From Chryseobacterium oryzae (GTDB lineage: Bacteria; Bacteroidota; Bacteroidia; Flavobacteriales; Weeksellaceae): a stretch of 64,000 nt of DNA. The stretch's first letter is position 1. Each line of letters begins with the position of its first letter. The notes beneath the pieces were generated by a model, which saw only the letters and a program-made list of their open reading frames with translations, was not told the origin of the DNA and ran no database searches. Of the stretch, positions 40,214-49,003 are shown piece by piece. The stretch is taken from positions 1,674,001 through 1,738,000 of the forward strand of contig NZ_CP094529.1 of assembly GCF_022811665.1 (NCBI RefSeq). Direction: 5' to 3'. The translations under genes and the position numbers were made by a program.

Positions 40214-41134
40214 ATGGCAAAAAAAGATCAAATGTTACGATTAATGAACGTTGTAACGTATCTAAGAGGGAAACCACAAGGTGCTTCTTTTGAAGATATT
40301 TCAAAACATCTAGAAGAAAAAAACTATCAAGATTCCGAAGTTGAATTGGCTTTCAGCGAAAAAACTTTCCAAAGGGATCGTAAAATTATGGAAGAATTGT
40401 TGGGGGTTGAAATCAAGTTCAAACGATCTACAATGACTTACCAAATTGTTAGTGATATTGATGATTACTCAGAACAAACTATTTTTGACAATCTTCTTTT
40501 GGTAAATGCTTACAAACAGACTGGAAATTATGAGAAGCTTATGTATTTTGAAAAGCGCCAGGCATCCGGATTAGAAAACCTCGAAGGAATCATTTATGCG
40601 ATAAAAAGTTCCAAAATTATAAGCTTCAATTATACCAAACATTGGGAAGGTATTCCAAGAAAAAAAACTGTACAGCCTTATGCTTTAAAAGAATTTCGCA
40701 ATCGCTGGTATCTTTTAGCAAACGATCATGACGGGCAGGAATTATTTCTAAAAACACTTGGCTTGGATAGGATTTCCGAACTAGATATTTCTCTTTCAAC
40801 TTTTAAAAAACAAGAAGTCGACATTGATGCTTTGTTTGTCAACTCGTTTGGGATTATTTCAACAGTTGGAGAAGAGCCGACAACAATCACCATTTCTTTT
40901 GAACCTTGGCAAGGTATGTTTGTGAAGTCGCTACCAATCCATCATACTCAAAAAATTCTAAGTGATACTGATAAAGAATTAAAAATTGAATTAACTCTGG
41001 TACCAACCTATGATTTCTACCAAGAACTGTTGACTCATGCAGAGCGTATTTTGTCGATAGAACCAAAATCTGTTAGGGAGGGATATGTGAATTTTTTACA
41101 AAAAGGGATTGATAATTTAAAGAAAATGAAATGA
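40214..41134 (+). CDS. WYL domain transcriptional regulator
   Basis: 306 residues from MAKKDQMLRLMNVVTYLRGK. An in-frame start at 40178 is rejected because it reads through a hairpin-like segment. An N-terminal HTH (EDISKHLEEK ... SEKTFQRDRKIMEELLG) is followed by a WYL domain (IISFNYTKHW, RWYLLAND) and a C-terminal WCX-like region. WYL regulators often control defence or DNA-repair genes and may sense nucleic acids. Its stop overlaps the next gene. Confidence 0.88.
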   Translation: MAKKDQMLRLMNVVTYLRGKPQGASFEDISKHLEEKNYQDSEVELAFSEKTFQRDRKIMEELLGVEIKFKRSTMTYQIVSDIDDYSEQTIFDNLLLVNAYKQTGNYEKLMYFEKRQASGLENLEGIIYAIKSSKIISFNYTKHWEGIPRKKTVQPYALKEFRNRWYLLANDHDGQELFLKTLGLDRISELDISLSTFKKQEVDIDALFVNSFGIISTVGEEPTTITISFEPWQGMFVKSLPIHHTQKILSDTDKELKIELTLVPTYDFYQELLTHAERILSIEPKSVREGYVNFLQKGIDNLKKMK

Positions 41135-41685
41135 AACCAAACTTACTCTACATTCACGGTTTAGGTTCCGACAGACATTCAAGAAAATTTATCAATCTAA
41201 AAGATTATTTTAAGGATCAGTTTGAATATGATTTCCTGGAATGGAATAATGATTCTGATATAAAAGTTCTAATTGAAGACAAGCATAATCAATATAAAAA
41301 CAACAATCAGCTAATTATTGTTGGTGATTCTACTGGAGCCAATTTTGCTTATCAACTTCGAGAAATGCGAAATGAGGAGAATGACATTTTGATTTTAACA
41401 AGTCCTTTGCTGGATATTGATAAACGTATTGCTAATTTTGATTTTCCTGGTTTTATATTACCACAATTGATGAAAATTCAGCATCCCAAAAATGCTTTAA
41501 TTATTGCTTCAAAAACAGACGAAATTTTGAATCAAAAATATTTATTTACTAGTGATAAAAATTTTATTTCCGTACATGAAACTACTGAAATTCTTGAAAT
41601 AAAAGATAACCATAGATTGCTTCATTTTGATAATGTTATACCAGCAATTAGCAACTATATTAAGAGTAAATTAAAAGAGCAGTAA
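41131..41685 (+). CDS. YqiA-like alpha/beta hydrolase (esterase)
   Basis: 184 residues overlapping the WYL gene by four bases (ATGA). It starts NLLYIHGLGSDRHSRK, and the nucleophile Ser is in VGDSTGAN (G-D-S-T-G). The late His appears in KDNHRLLHFD. Family resemblance is to small UPF0227/YqiA-type esterases. The substrate is unknown. Coupling to the WYL regulator suggests joint expression. Confidence 0.75.
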   Translation: MKPNLLYIHGLGSDRHSRKFINLKDYFKDQFEYDFLEWNNDSDIKVLIEDKHNQYKNNNQLIIVGDSTGANFAYQLREMRNEENDILILTSPLLDIDKRIANFDFPGFILPQLMKIQHPKNALIIASKTDEILNQKYLFTSDKNFISVHETTEILEIKDNHRLLHFDNVIPAISNYIKSKLKEQ

Positions 41686-41715
41686 TTTCTGTTCTTTTTT
41701 TAGTAATTAATAATG

Positions 41716-41884
41716 TTAAGTATTATATTGTAATGTAGCAGCGTGACCATATTTTTCAAAATATGGTTTGTAAACGATCATTTAAATGTCTAATTCTTGA
41801 GCATATTTTTCAGCAATGGTATCAATACCTTTTGCACCATAGTTAATCATTAACATATCGACAACTTACAATACCAATATTCAT
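41716..41884 (-). pseudogene. DUF2493-type (SLOG-like) protein remnant
   Basis: On the minus strand the fragments MNIGIVSCRYVND, INYGAKGIDTIAEKYAQELD and MIVYKPYFEKYGHAATLQYN appear in order. Between them are a frame change and a stop. This is the order of DUF2493 nucleotide-binding proteins (GSR..., GGAxGxDxxAExYA, PxxxKYGxxAxxxRN). No intact gene remains. Confidence 0.6.
41746..41767. repeat. Perfect inverted repeat ACCATATTTT..AAAATATGGT
   Basis: A 10-bp perfect inverted repeat with a TC spacer, lying inside the DUF2493 remnant. It is probably part of the old coding sequence and only incidentally palindromic. Confidence 0.4.
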
Positions 41885-42021
41885 TTTGTTTAATTTCCAA
41901 CTAATTAGCAATCTTGTCGAACTATGGCGGTTTAATTCACATGAAAAAAATTAAAAGCTAGAATAGATAATATCAAATTTGCTTTATGAAAAGCATAAAC
42001 TACATATTTTCAAATATTTTA

Positions 42022-42099
42022 ATTTTCAAAAAAGTAAAGTAATGAACAATAATTAACAAGCAAAAACCGCTGTAAACGTAATGTTTACAGCGGTTTTTT
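42022..42099. other. Right attachment site (attR): third copy of dnaK tail plus terminator
   Basis: ATTTTCAAAAAAGTAAAGTAA (42022-42042) is a degraded copy of the dnaK 3' end. It is followed by the terminator AAAAACCGCTGTAAAC / GTTTACAGCGGTTTTT (42062-42099), almost identical to the copy at 36711-36745. This hairpin is bidirectional and also ends the ccoQ transcript. It is probably the original dnaK terminator and marks the return to the chromosome. Confidence 0.75.
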
Positions 42100-42189
42100 G
42101 ATATATCTACTATTTTTTTTATAAAAAGTGCTACTCTAATGAAGAGATAATAGTGAGTGAATAGTAATTTTAAAAGAGTAGCACAATTA

Positions 42190-42369
42190 TTAATCTTCTT
42201 CTTTATCCAGAGGTAAATTAGAAACTTCTACATAGTAATTTTTCGACTTACTGAATACCAATATCAGTAATATAAGAAAAAACAACATAAATAGTATAAG
42301 AGCGACTGTTTGATATAAACCCGTATTTTCAGCATTTGCTAAAAAGTCTTTAAAATTTGAAGGAATCAT
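42190..42369 (-). CDS. ccoQ: CcoQ-like small subunit of cbb3 oxidase
   Basis: 59 residues, MIPSNFKDFLANAENTGLYQ, then one membrane helix (TVALILFMLFFLILLILVF) and a charged tail ending LPLDKEED. It lies 17 bases downstream of ccoN-O on the same strand. This size, helix and place are those of CcoQ/FixQ. The expected next gene, ccoP, is absent: the attachment site follows instead. Confidence 0.75.
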   Translation of the reverse strand: MIPSNFKDFLANAENTGLYQTVALILFMLFFLILLILVFSKSKNYYVEVSNLPLDKEED

Positions 42370-42386
42370 ATTATAACTTCTTATTA

Positions 42387-44648
42387 TTAGTTGTTGCTTA
42401 CAGTTTTAATTTCTGTGGTTTTAATATCTGTTCCCAATCTTTGAAGGTAGGAAATTAATGCTATAATTTCTTTTTTCTCAAGTTCTCCCTTCGGTCTTTT
42501 AGAGTAAACATCTTTTAAATCGCTCGCTTCAGAAAATATTTCTTTTACAATGGTAGCAGCCTGATGATTTGCCCAGCTTTCAGCAGTGTCAACCTGCGAT
42601 TTTGTATAAGGAACATCATATACATTTTTCATAAAAACGATTTTATCCACCATTTTACTTTTATCCAAATCTGTACTGATGAGCCATGGATATCTCGGCA
42701 TAATAGAACCTGCAGATGTAGATCTCGGATTATACATGTGTTTATAATGCCACGAACTAGGATTCTTCCCTCCTTCCCTATGCAAATCTGGTCCTGTTCT
42801 TTTAGAACCCCATAAAAACGGTCTGTCATAAACAAACTCTCCGGCTTTGGAATATTCACCATTTTTACCATTAAATCTAACAATTTCATCCCTAAATGGT
42901 CTAATCATCTGAGAATGACACGCATTACATCCTTCTCGAATATAAATATCTCTACCTTCCAACTCTAAGGGAGAATATGGTTTTACCGCTGAAATAGTAG
43001 GTGCAGATTCCTTTAGAGATAATGTAGGGATAATTTCGACTGCACTTCCTATAGAGAGTACAAAAAATGATAAAATGCTCAACATGTATGGCGTTCTCTC
43101 AATCCAAAGGTGAGTACCTTCTCCTTCTTTTCTTTTCGGTGAAATTACAGCTAATGCAGGTGCTTCTGCTGGAACAGTTTTTTGGAATGAACCTTTTCTT
43201 ATCGTAGCAATAACATTTACAACCATAAGAATTGATCCTGAAATATAAAATGCACCACCTATAAACCTCATCTTAAAATAAGGAATAATAGCTGTTACAG
43301 TATCCAGCCAGTTCTTCCACATCAAGGTTCCGTCTGGATTAAACTGTTTCCACATCAACCCCTGAGTAAATCCGGAAATGTACATTGGTACCGCATAAAA
43401 AATAACTCCCATTGTCCCTAACCAAAAATGCCAGTTTGCCATTTTCACAGACCAAATTTTTGTTCTCCACATAATGGGAACCAAATAATAAATCATCCCA
43501 AAAGCAATAAAGCCATTCCATCCTAAAGCTCCTAAATGTACGTGCCCAATTACCCAATCGGTATAATGTCCAATTTTATTTATATTTTTTGTTGCCAAAA
43601 GCGGGCCTTCAAAAGTTACCATTCCATAGCAGGTAACCGCAACCACAAAAAATTTCAAAATAGGGTTTTCTCTTACTTTATCCCAAGCTCCTCTTAATGT
43701 AAGCAGACCATTTAGCATTCCACCCCAAGATGGTGCAATAAGCATAATCGAGAAACCTGTACCAACCGCCTGTGCCCAAGCCGGTAATGCTGTATATTGT
43801 AAATGATGCGGACCCGCCCATATATAGACAAAAATTAATGACCAGAAGTGAATAATCGATAGTTTATAGGAAAAAACAGGTCTTTCTGCCGCTTTTGGTA
43901 AAAAATAGTACATTAAACCTAAGATTGGGGTTGTTAAAACAAAAGCTACCGCATTATGTCCGTACCACCATTGTACTAATGCATCTTTTACGCCTGCATA
44001 CATAGAATAAGACTTCCAAGAATCAAAAGAAAGAGGTATTTCTAAATTATTGAGAATATGAAGCATTGCAAGTCCGATCCAGGTTCCTATATAAAACCAA
44101 ATAGCAACATAGAGATGCCTTACTCTTCTTCTTGCAATCGTCATAAACATATTGATTCCGAAAATAACCCATGAAAAGGTAATTAATATATCAATAGGCC
44201 ATTCATGTTCTGCATATTCTTTGGAAGTATTAATTCCCATAAAGAATGTGATGAACGTTGCAACAATCATAATCTGCCATGTCCAGAAATGAATCCAAGA
44301 AAGTGTAGGACTCGCCATTGGTGTTTTTAAAAGCCTCGGCAAAGAGTAATAAACACCGGTGTAAACACTGTTACATACAAATGCAAAAATTACAGTATTG
44401 GTGTGCAGCATTCTTATTCTTCCAAAACCAAAAGCACCATGCGTATCTATTAAAGTCTGAATTCCTCCCGCTCTTAAACTATGAATGGTTGCATCATCGG
44501 TTCCAAATAAAAACTCGGGCAATTCCGGATAAAAAAGCATTAATGCTGCCGTAATCCCAAATGTAAACCCAATGAGACCAAATACTATTGTCGCATAAAG
44601 AAATGCTTTAACAATATTATTGTCATAACTAAATTTTTCTAACTCCAT
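42387..44648 (-). CDS. ccoNO: cbb3-type cytochrome c oxidase, fused CcoN-CcoO subunits
   Basis: 753 residues. The first about 480 form CcoN, with about 12 membrane helices and the haem-copper His ligands (for example WWYGHNAVAFVLTTP and the GPHHLQYTALPAW loop). The rest is CcoO: a membrane helix near 515 and a haem c site CNACHSQMIRPF. The fusion is typical of Bacteroidota. It reduces O2 at high affinity in low oxygen. No ccoP, ccoG or ccoS is next to it. Confidence 0.95.
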   Translation of the reverse strand: MELEKFSYDNNIVKAFLYATIVFGLIGFTFGITAALMLFYPELPEFLFGTDDATIHSLRAGGIQTLIDTHGAFGFGRIRMLHTNTVIFAFVCNSVYTGVYYSLPRLLKTPMASPTLSWIHFWTWQIMIVATFITFFMGINTSKEYAEHEWPIDILITFSWVIFGINMFMTIARRRVRHLYVAIWFYIGTWIGLAMLHILNNLEIPLSFDSWKSYSMYAGVKDALVQWWYGHNAVAFVLTTPILGLMYYFLPKAAERPVFSYKLSIIHFWSLIFVYIWAGPHHLQYTALPAWAQAVGTGFSIMLIAPSWGGMLNGLLTLRGAWDKVRENPILKFFVVAVTCYGMVTFEGPLLATKNINKIGHYTDWVIGHVHLGALGWNGFIAFGMIYYLVPIMWRTKIWSVKMANWHFWLGTMGVIFYAVPMYISGFTQGLMWKQFNPDGTLMWKNWLDTVTAIIPYFKMRFIGGAFYISGSILMVVNVIATIRKGSFQKTVPAEAPALAVISPKRKEGEGTHLWIERTPYMLSILSFFVLSIGSAVEIIPTLSLKESAPTISAVKPYSPLELEGRDIYIREGCNACHSQMIRPFRDEIVRFNGKNGEYSKAGEFVYDRPFLWGSKRTGPDLHREGGKNPSSWHYKHMYNPRSTSAGSIMPRYPWLISTDLDKSKMVDKIVFMKNVYDVPYTKSQVDTAESWANHQAATIVKEIFSEASDLKDVYSKRPKGELEKKEIIALISYLQRLGTDIKTTEIKTVSNN

Positions 44649-44915
44649 ATCACTTTTATTTTTTCTTTTTTTGCTTACTAAAAATCATAATCCAATTATA
44701 TCTAATACAGATAATCGATGAGGATTATAAATTCAAGAAAGAGAGCTTATAAATAATTTTCAAATTTATAAAGAGCATATCCTTTAAACATGGTACTAAT
44801 TATGGAAAATATTGCTAAATAAGCAGATTGTAATTGTTGAAAATGAAAGATTTTAATGCATCAATATGGTTAGAAATTGCCATCAATATCAATGAATCGG
44901 TGGATGATAAAGTCT

Positions 44916-45800
44916 TCAGGAGTAGTATTGTTTCCTGAAAGTATCCGGCGTGTAACCCGTATATTTTTTGAAGAATTTTATAAAATAGGAAGTATCAAAA
45001 AAACTCAGTTCCATAGCTATATTGGCAACAGACAAATCGTAATTTACAAGCATTCTTTTAGCTTCCAACAAAATACGATTTCTAATAATTTCGCCCGCAG
45101 ACCTATTCAGATTATCTTTGCATACAAAATTGAGATGGTTGGAAGTTACATACAGCAACGACGCATAATCTTTGGGAAGTCTTAGTTCTTTAAAATTATC
45201 TTCAATAAGATTAAAAAACTGTTTAAGAAATACCGAACTTCGGTTTCCGTTGCTTAAAATTGTGGCTTTTACTGGCAATTCTCTGCTAACCAGTATAAAT
45301 AAACGAAGCATTTCTGCAGCAATCATCATCATGGTATACTCATCGCTTTTAGCCATTTCTTTCAAAATAATTTCAAAAATTTCTACAATTCTTGGTCGAA
45401 TATTCTCGCTCAGCTTCAGCATTTGGAGATCCGAAAAAACATTGAAAAAAGTAAACTGATCAATAACAGATGAACTTAAAAATATCTGGTCAAAAAAAAT
45501 ATCCAAAAAATTGATAACATAGCCTTCCACCTCATCTTCTTCGAACTTCCAATGGTGAACCTGTCCCGGAATCATAAAATAAATACAACCTTCTTCAATT
45601 GCATAATTTGTAAAATCTATCTTGTGAACCCCTTTTCCTTTTGTGAAGTAAACGAGATGATAAAAAGAATGCTTATGAATATTTTTAATAGGAGGATTGT
45701 TAATTAAATATCCTTCAAACTTATCTGCATTAAAAAGGTCTTTAGACAGTTTATTACTTACCAGATTACAAATACTGAATGTTGGGTATTTTTTTTCCAT
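44916..45800 (-). CDS. AraC family transcriptional regulator
   Basis: 294 residues. An N-terminal cupin-like domain (YHLVYFTKGKGVHKIDF, GCIYFMIPGQVHHW) is followed by a C-terminal double HTH. It ends with the AraC signature SVANIAMELSFFDTSYFIKF and FKKYTGYTPDTFRKQY. A small ligand is expected but unknown. It is transcribed toward ccoNO with a gap of about 270 bases. Confidence 0.92.
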   Translation of the reverse strand: MEKKYPTFSICNLVSNKLSKDLFNADKFEGYLINNPPIKNIHKHSFYHLVYFTKGKGVHKIDFTNYAIEEGCIYFMIPGQVHHWKFEEDEVEGYVINFLDIFFDQIFLSSSVIDQFTFFNVFSDLQMLKLSENIRPRIVEIFEIILKEMAKSDEYTMMMIAAEMLRLFILVSRELPVKATILSNGNRSSVFLKQFFNLIEDNFKELRLPKDYASLLYVTSNHLNFVCKDNLNRSAGEIIRNRILLEAKRMLVNYDLSVANIAMELSFFDTSYFIKFFKKYTGYTPDTFRKQYYS

Positions 45801-46006
45801 GAATTAAAAGATTAATTCCATGGTATTTAAGAAATCTTCAAAAGGAACTAATATCTACGCAAAATTAGAATTTTACTAACCTAAATTATGGTAAAAATCA
45901 AAGTAAGAATAGTATAATTTAAGTTTTTTCACCACTTAAGTATTAACATTCCTTACTTTTTTATTCAATTGAAAAAATCTCACAAAAAACTTAATAAGAA
46001 CAAAAA

Positions 46007-46030
46007 AGGTGTGCTTAAATGGCACACCTT
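46007..46030 (-). terminator. Terminator of the cobalamin-riboswitch operon
   Basis: Stem AAGGTGTGC / GCACACCTT with a 6-nt loop and A-run on the plus side, 30 bases after the stop of the second T9SS gene. Confidence 0.85.
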
Positions 46031-46060
46031 AATATTTAGACAACAATTGCTTAAGCAAAT

Positions 46061-47185
46061 TTATCTTTTAATTATTTTTTTAGAAATAACAGATTTATCA
46101 GTTTGAATTTCAACTACATAAACACCAGAAGGAAGATTCTGTATATTTATTTTATTGTTAGTGGCAGTTAAAACTTGCTGCCCTGTTACAGAATATAAAG
46201 CAACCTTTTCAATCTTATCCGTTGTATCAATCATAATAAAATCGCTTGCCGGATTTGGAAAAATCCTGAAACTTTCTTTAGCAATATCTTTTATACTTAA
46301 ATTAACGTTTGCTTCAGTAGGTATAAAAGGTCTTCTAGATCCGAAACCCAAACCAAACCAATCATTGTTATTAAGCACTACAGACGAAAGATTAGCACTC
46401 GTTTTCCAGTTAGACAGATTTGTACCTTTATAAAGTTTCCAAGAAGAATTTCCGGAAGAAGTACCCGAAAAAGAATTTAAAGATGCCGAAGAAATCTGAT
46501 TGGATGCTGCGGTAAAACTAAAAGTATTGGTATATGAAGCAATCATTTGCAAAGCCTGTTCTCCCGTAATAGTACCGTTATACTGAATGCCAAAAACAAA
46601 GGAATTTGCATTTCCGTTGGAATTATTGGTTCCGAAATCAACAACAACCAAGCTTCTGTGAGATCCAGCACCAATCCAATTTGTGATTTGGGATGCATTA
46701 TACCACTGAGAACCATAAGCTGCGATAGGCAACACCGGCGCTTCAGCAGTCGGATTACTAAAGCCGTAACTTGCACCGTACCATGTACCGTCCTCAATAA
46801 TTCCGCTGTTCATCCATCCATTCATTCCAAATGCAGAAGGATCTGTTGCAGTCCATAAGCTCCACCAATCGGGTGAAGATTGTTGCGAATGACTGTTAAA
46901 ACTTACTTTATCCAGAAAACCGTTATTAAATGTAAGATTATAATCAAAAGCTGGTTCTGCAGCTTTTATCATTTGCAGCATTTGTGGAGGAGTAATATTT
47001 TGTCCGGGATTAAACCTTACTCCCCAAACATACGATCTGTCGTCGGTTCCATCCTTAAAATCTGCAACAAAATAAGCCGTTTGTGAGCCTGTTCCAGCAA
47101 AAAACTTCACATCATTTGCCGTGAACTGAGCTACACAAAAAGCATATAAAAACGTAGAGAATAATACGCTGAAAAACTTTCGCAT
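46061..47185 (-). CDS. T9SS-secreted protein with duplicated domain, candidate cobalamin-binding partner
   Basis: 374 residues. A signal peptide (about 1-19) is followed by two related repeats: FAGTGSQTAYFVADF...YVWGVRFN (about 29-165) and IGAGSHRSLVVVDF...FVFGIQYN (about 170-285). Each has a QMLQMI or QALQMI helix and Trp-rich end segments. The C-terminal Por sorting domain runs FRIFPNPASDFIMIDT to the end (VISKKIIKR). It lies seven bases after the beta-propeller gene under a B12 riboswitch, so a role in cobalamin capture at the surface is likely. Confidence 0.75.
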   Translation of the reverse strand: MRKFFSVLFSTFLYAFCVAQFTANDVKFFAGTGSQTAYFVADFKDGTDDRSYVWGVRFNPGQNITPPQMLQMIKAAEPAFDYNLTFNNGFLDKVSFNSHSQQSSPDWWSLWTATDPSAFGMNGWMNSGIIEDGTWYGASYGFSNPTAEAPVLPIAAYGSQWYNASQITNWIGAGSHRSLVVVDFGTNNSNGNANSFVFGIQYNGTITGEQALQMIASYTNTFSFTAASNQISSASLNSFSGTSSGNSSWKLYKGTNLSNWKTSANLSSVVLNNNDWFGLGFGSRRPFIPTEANVNLSIKDIAKESFRIFPNPASDFIMIDTTDKIEKVALYSVTGQQVLTATNNKINIQNLPSGVYVVEIQTDKSVISKKIIKR

Positions 47186-47192
47186 TCTTTAA

Positions 47193-48467
47193 TTACTTAA
47201 CGATTAATTTTTCTGAGAAATGAGAATCTTTATCTGTAATTTTTACCACATACACTCCTTGCAATAAAGAACTGATATCTATTCCGTTTTCATTGTACAT
47301 TCTTTCAAGAACCATTCTTCCATTAGCATCGTATACTTGAACTTTTGCTTGCTGAAGTCCTTTCACAAAGAATTTCTGGCTTGCCGGGTTTGGATAAATG
47401 CTTACCCTGGATGTTTTCTTATTTTCCTCTGTAGAGAGTGAAGCACTGCTGTATGCAATAATCTGGTTTGGCAAATAGGTTGTTGTAAAAGTATTGAGCA
47501 AATTACCTTGTAAATCGTAAGAATATACTTTTCCCGCAGCAATATATCCTTTAGGATCGGCAGCATAGATTTTATTATTTACAACATTAAATCCATATGC
47601 GGTTCCGTATGAATTAACTGCTATTGGAGTAACCGCAATAGCATTTGTATTGAATGATGGGTTTGCAATAGGCGTTTTATAAATGGAAGCCTCATTCATA
47701 TAATAAATGTTAGTACCATCTGTATCCATATAAGTTGGTTTGGTACCCACAGGAAATGTAAATGTTGAAACCGTTGCCTGAGCAGCAGTATCATATACTG
47801 TAAATGTCCCAAAAGAGTTTGCTGTATAAGGGTTTCCTGAACTCATGATGTACAACAAATCATTTTTTTCGAAAATACTATGCGGAGAATCGCCTACATT
47901 TACCTGAGACTCAACTGCATTTGTATTAAGATTAACAACATCCATAAAATGATTAAGACTAAATCCGCCTTTCAGCAAAACATACAGTTTATTATTTTTA
48001 CTGAAGATTTTTTCTGCTCCGGCACCTACGGAAATACTGCTTTCGTAAGCATAATTATTCAGATTATACACTGCAACATAATCATCCGTTAAACTGCTTG
48101 TTCCCCAATTGGTTACATACAATTTGTTTCCACTGAATGCAATATATCTGGGATTATTTAAATTAGTTGTGATGGTTGTAACTAAAGAAAAATCAGATTT
48201 ATTAATAACCTTAATGGTATTGGAAATATTTAAAACCACAAAAATTTTATCTCCAAAAATTTTAATGTCCTGAGCAGTATCTCCCAGCGTTGCATTGTTA
48301 TTTTTTAGCTTAAAATAATTGTTGGTGATGACCGACTGGTTGTCGATAAACGAAATTTCAGCATTAGAACTTCCCGCTCCGCCTTCATTAAGGACAAGAA
48401 CTCCTTCGGTTTGTGCATTGGTCCACGAAAAGACGAATGCCAGAATAAGAAAATAGAATTTCTTCAT
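47193..48467 (-). CDS. T9SS-secreted YncE/DUF5074-like beta-propeller, BtuG-like
   Basis: 424 residues. Signal peptide (about 1-18, ending TNAQ), then a seven-blade-type propeller with repeats such as INKSDFSLVTTITTNLNNPR, LYVTNWG and AVYNLNNYAYESSISVGAG. A type A sorting domain (SIYPNPASQKFFVKGLQ to LIVK) ends it. DUF5074 propellers include BtuG, which binds cobalamin tightly at the surface of Bacteroides. The riboswitch upstream supports that role here, with T9SS anchoring in place of a lipid anchor. Confidence 0.82.
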   Translation of the reverse strand: MKKFYFLILAFVFSWTNAQTEGVLVLNEGGAGSSNAEISFIDNQSVITNNYFKLKNNNATLGDTAQDIKIFGDKIFVVLNISNTIKVINKSDFSLVTTITTNLNNPRYIAFSGNKLYVTNWGTSSLTDDYVAVYNLNNYAYESSISVGAGAEKIFSKNNKLYVLLKGGFSLNHFMDVVNLNTNAVESQVNVGDSPHSIFEKNDLLYIMSSGNPYTANSFGTFTVYDTAAQATVSTFTFPVGTKPTYMDTDGTNIYYMNEASIYKTPIANPSFNTNAIAVTPIAVNSYGTAYGFNVVNNKIYAADPKGYIAAGKVYSYDLQGNLLNTFTTTYLPNQIIAYSSASLSTEENKKTSRVSIYPNPASQKFFVKGLQQAKVQVYDANGRMVLERMYNENGIDISSLLQGVYVVKITDKDSHFSEKLIVK

Positions 48468-48584
48468 GATATAATTGTATTAAAGTTTTACTCCCGAAAC
48501 TTCGCTTTAGGGCACAAAACGCTCATGAAAAATTCTTTGCAGAAATTCTTTTCATACGCTTTTATTCCCGAAAGCTGAAATTAA

Positions 48585-48745
48585 TCTAAGGCAGGTCTCC
48601 TGGCTTGCATATTATTATAACCTTCCCAAACTAGAGGTTCAGTGGTGTATTTATAATAATTTATATAGCTTACAGTTGCGGGTACAGCTCAAGATTTTTA
48701 TACTTGATTCCCTATTAATGAACGCATCGGTTCAACCTTAAACTT
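48585..48745 (-). promoter_or_regulatory. Cobalamin (B12) riboswitch
   Basis: On the minus strand the aptamer reads GGGAATCAAG ... CTTGAGCTGTACCCGCAAC TGTAAGC ... CCACTG ... GGGAAGG ... CAAGCCAGGAGACCTGCC. These are the conserved B12-box and core elements in the right order. A hairpin candidate for the expression platform (ATGAAAAGAATT / AATTTTTCAT, about 48515-48550) lies between it and the gene start at 48467. Binding of adenosylcobalamin should reduce expression of the two genes downstream. Confidence 0.95.
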
Positions 48746-48748
48746 TTA

Positions 48749-48756
48749 CAAAGATA
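48749..48756 (-). promoter_or_regulatory. Probable -7 element for the riboswitch transcript
   Basis: TATCTTTG on the minus strand matches TAnnTTTG exactly and lies a few bases upstream of the aptamer. A -33 TTG is not clear. Confidence 0.5.
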
Positions 48757-48957
48757 TTATTTTTAATTTTTGATGTTTTTTAATACATCAGCATGGTTTT
48801 GAAGCTTATAGAATTAATTTCCAAAATATTTTATTGTTTAAAAAGCAAAATAAACATCATAAAATAGAATTTAACACAAATTTCATTATTTATAATCAGT
48901 CTTTTTCAATATTGAATATTTAAAACTTTCTTCACAATAAACTTTCATCATTTGTAG

Positions 48958-48965
48958 TATATTTG
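48958..48965 (+). promoter_or_regulatory. Probable -7 element of the Ppx/GppA gene
   Basis: TATATTTG fits TAnnTTTG exactly, 39 bases before the start at 49004. Confidence 0.5.
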
Positions 48966-49003
48966 TATAAAATTTAAGTTCCCAACAAAATTCTTTTTCA
49001 GAT

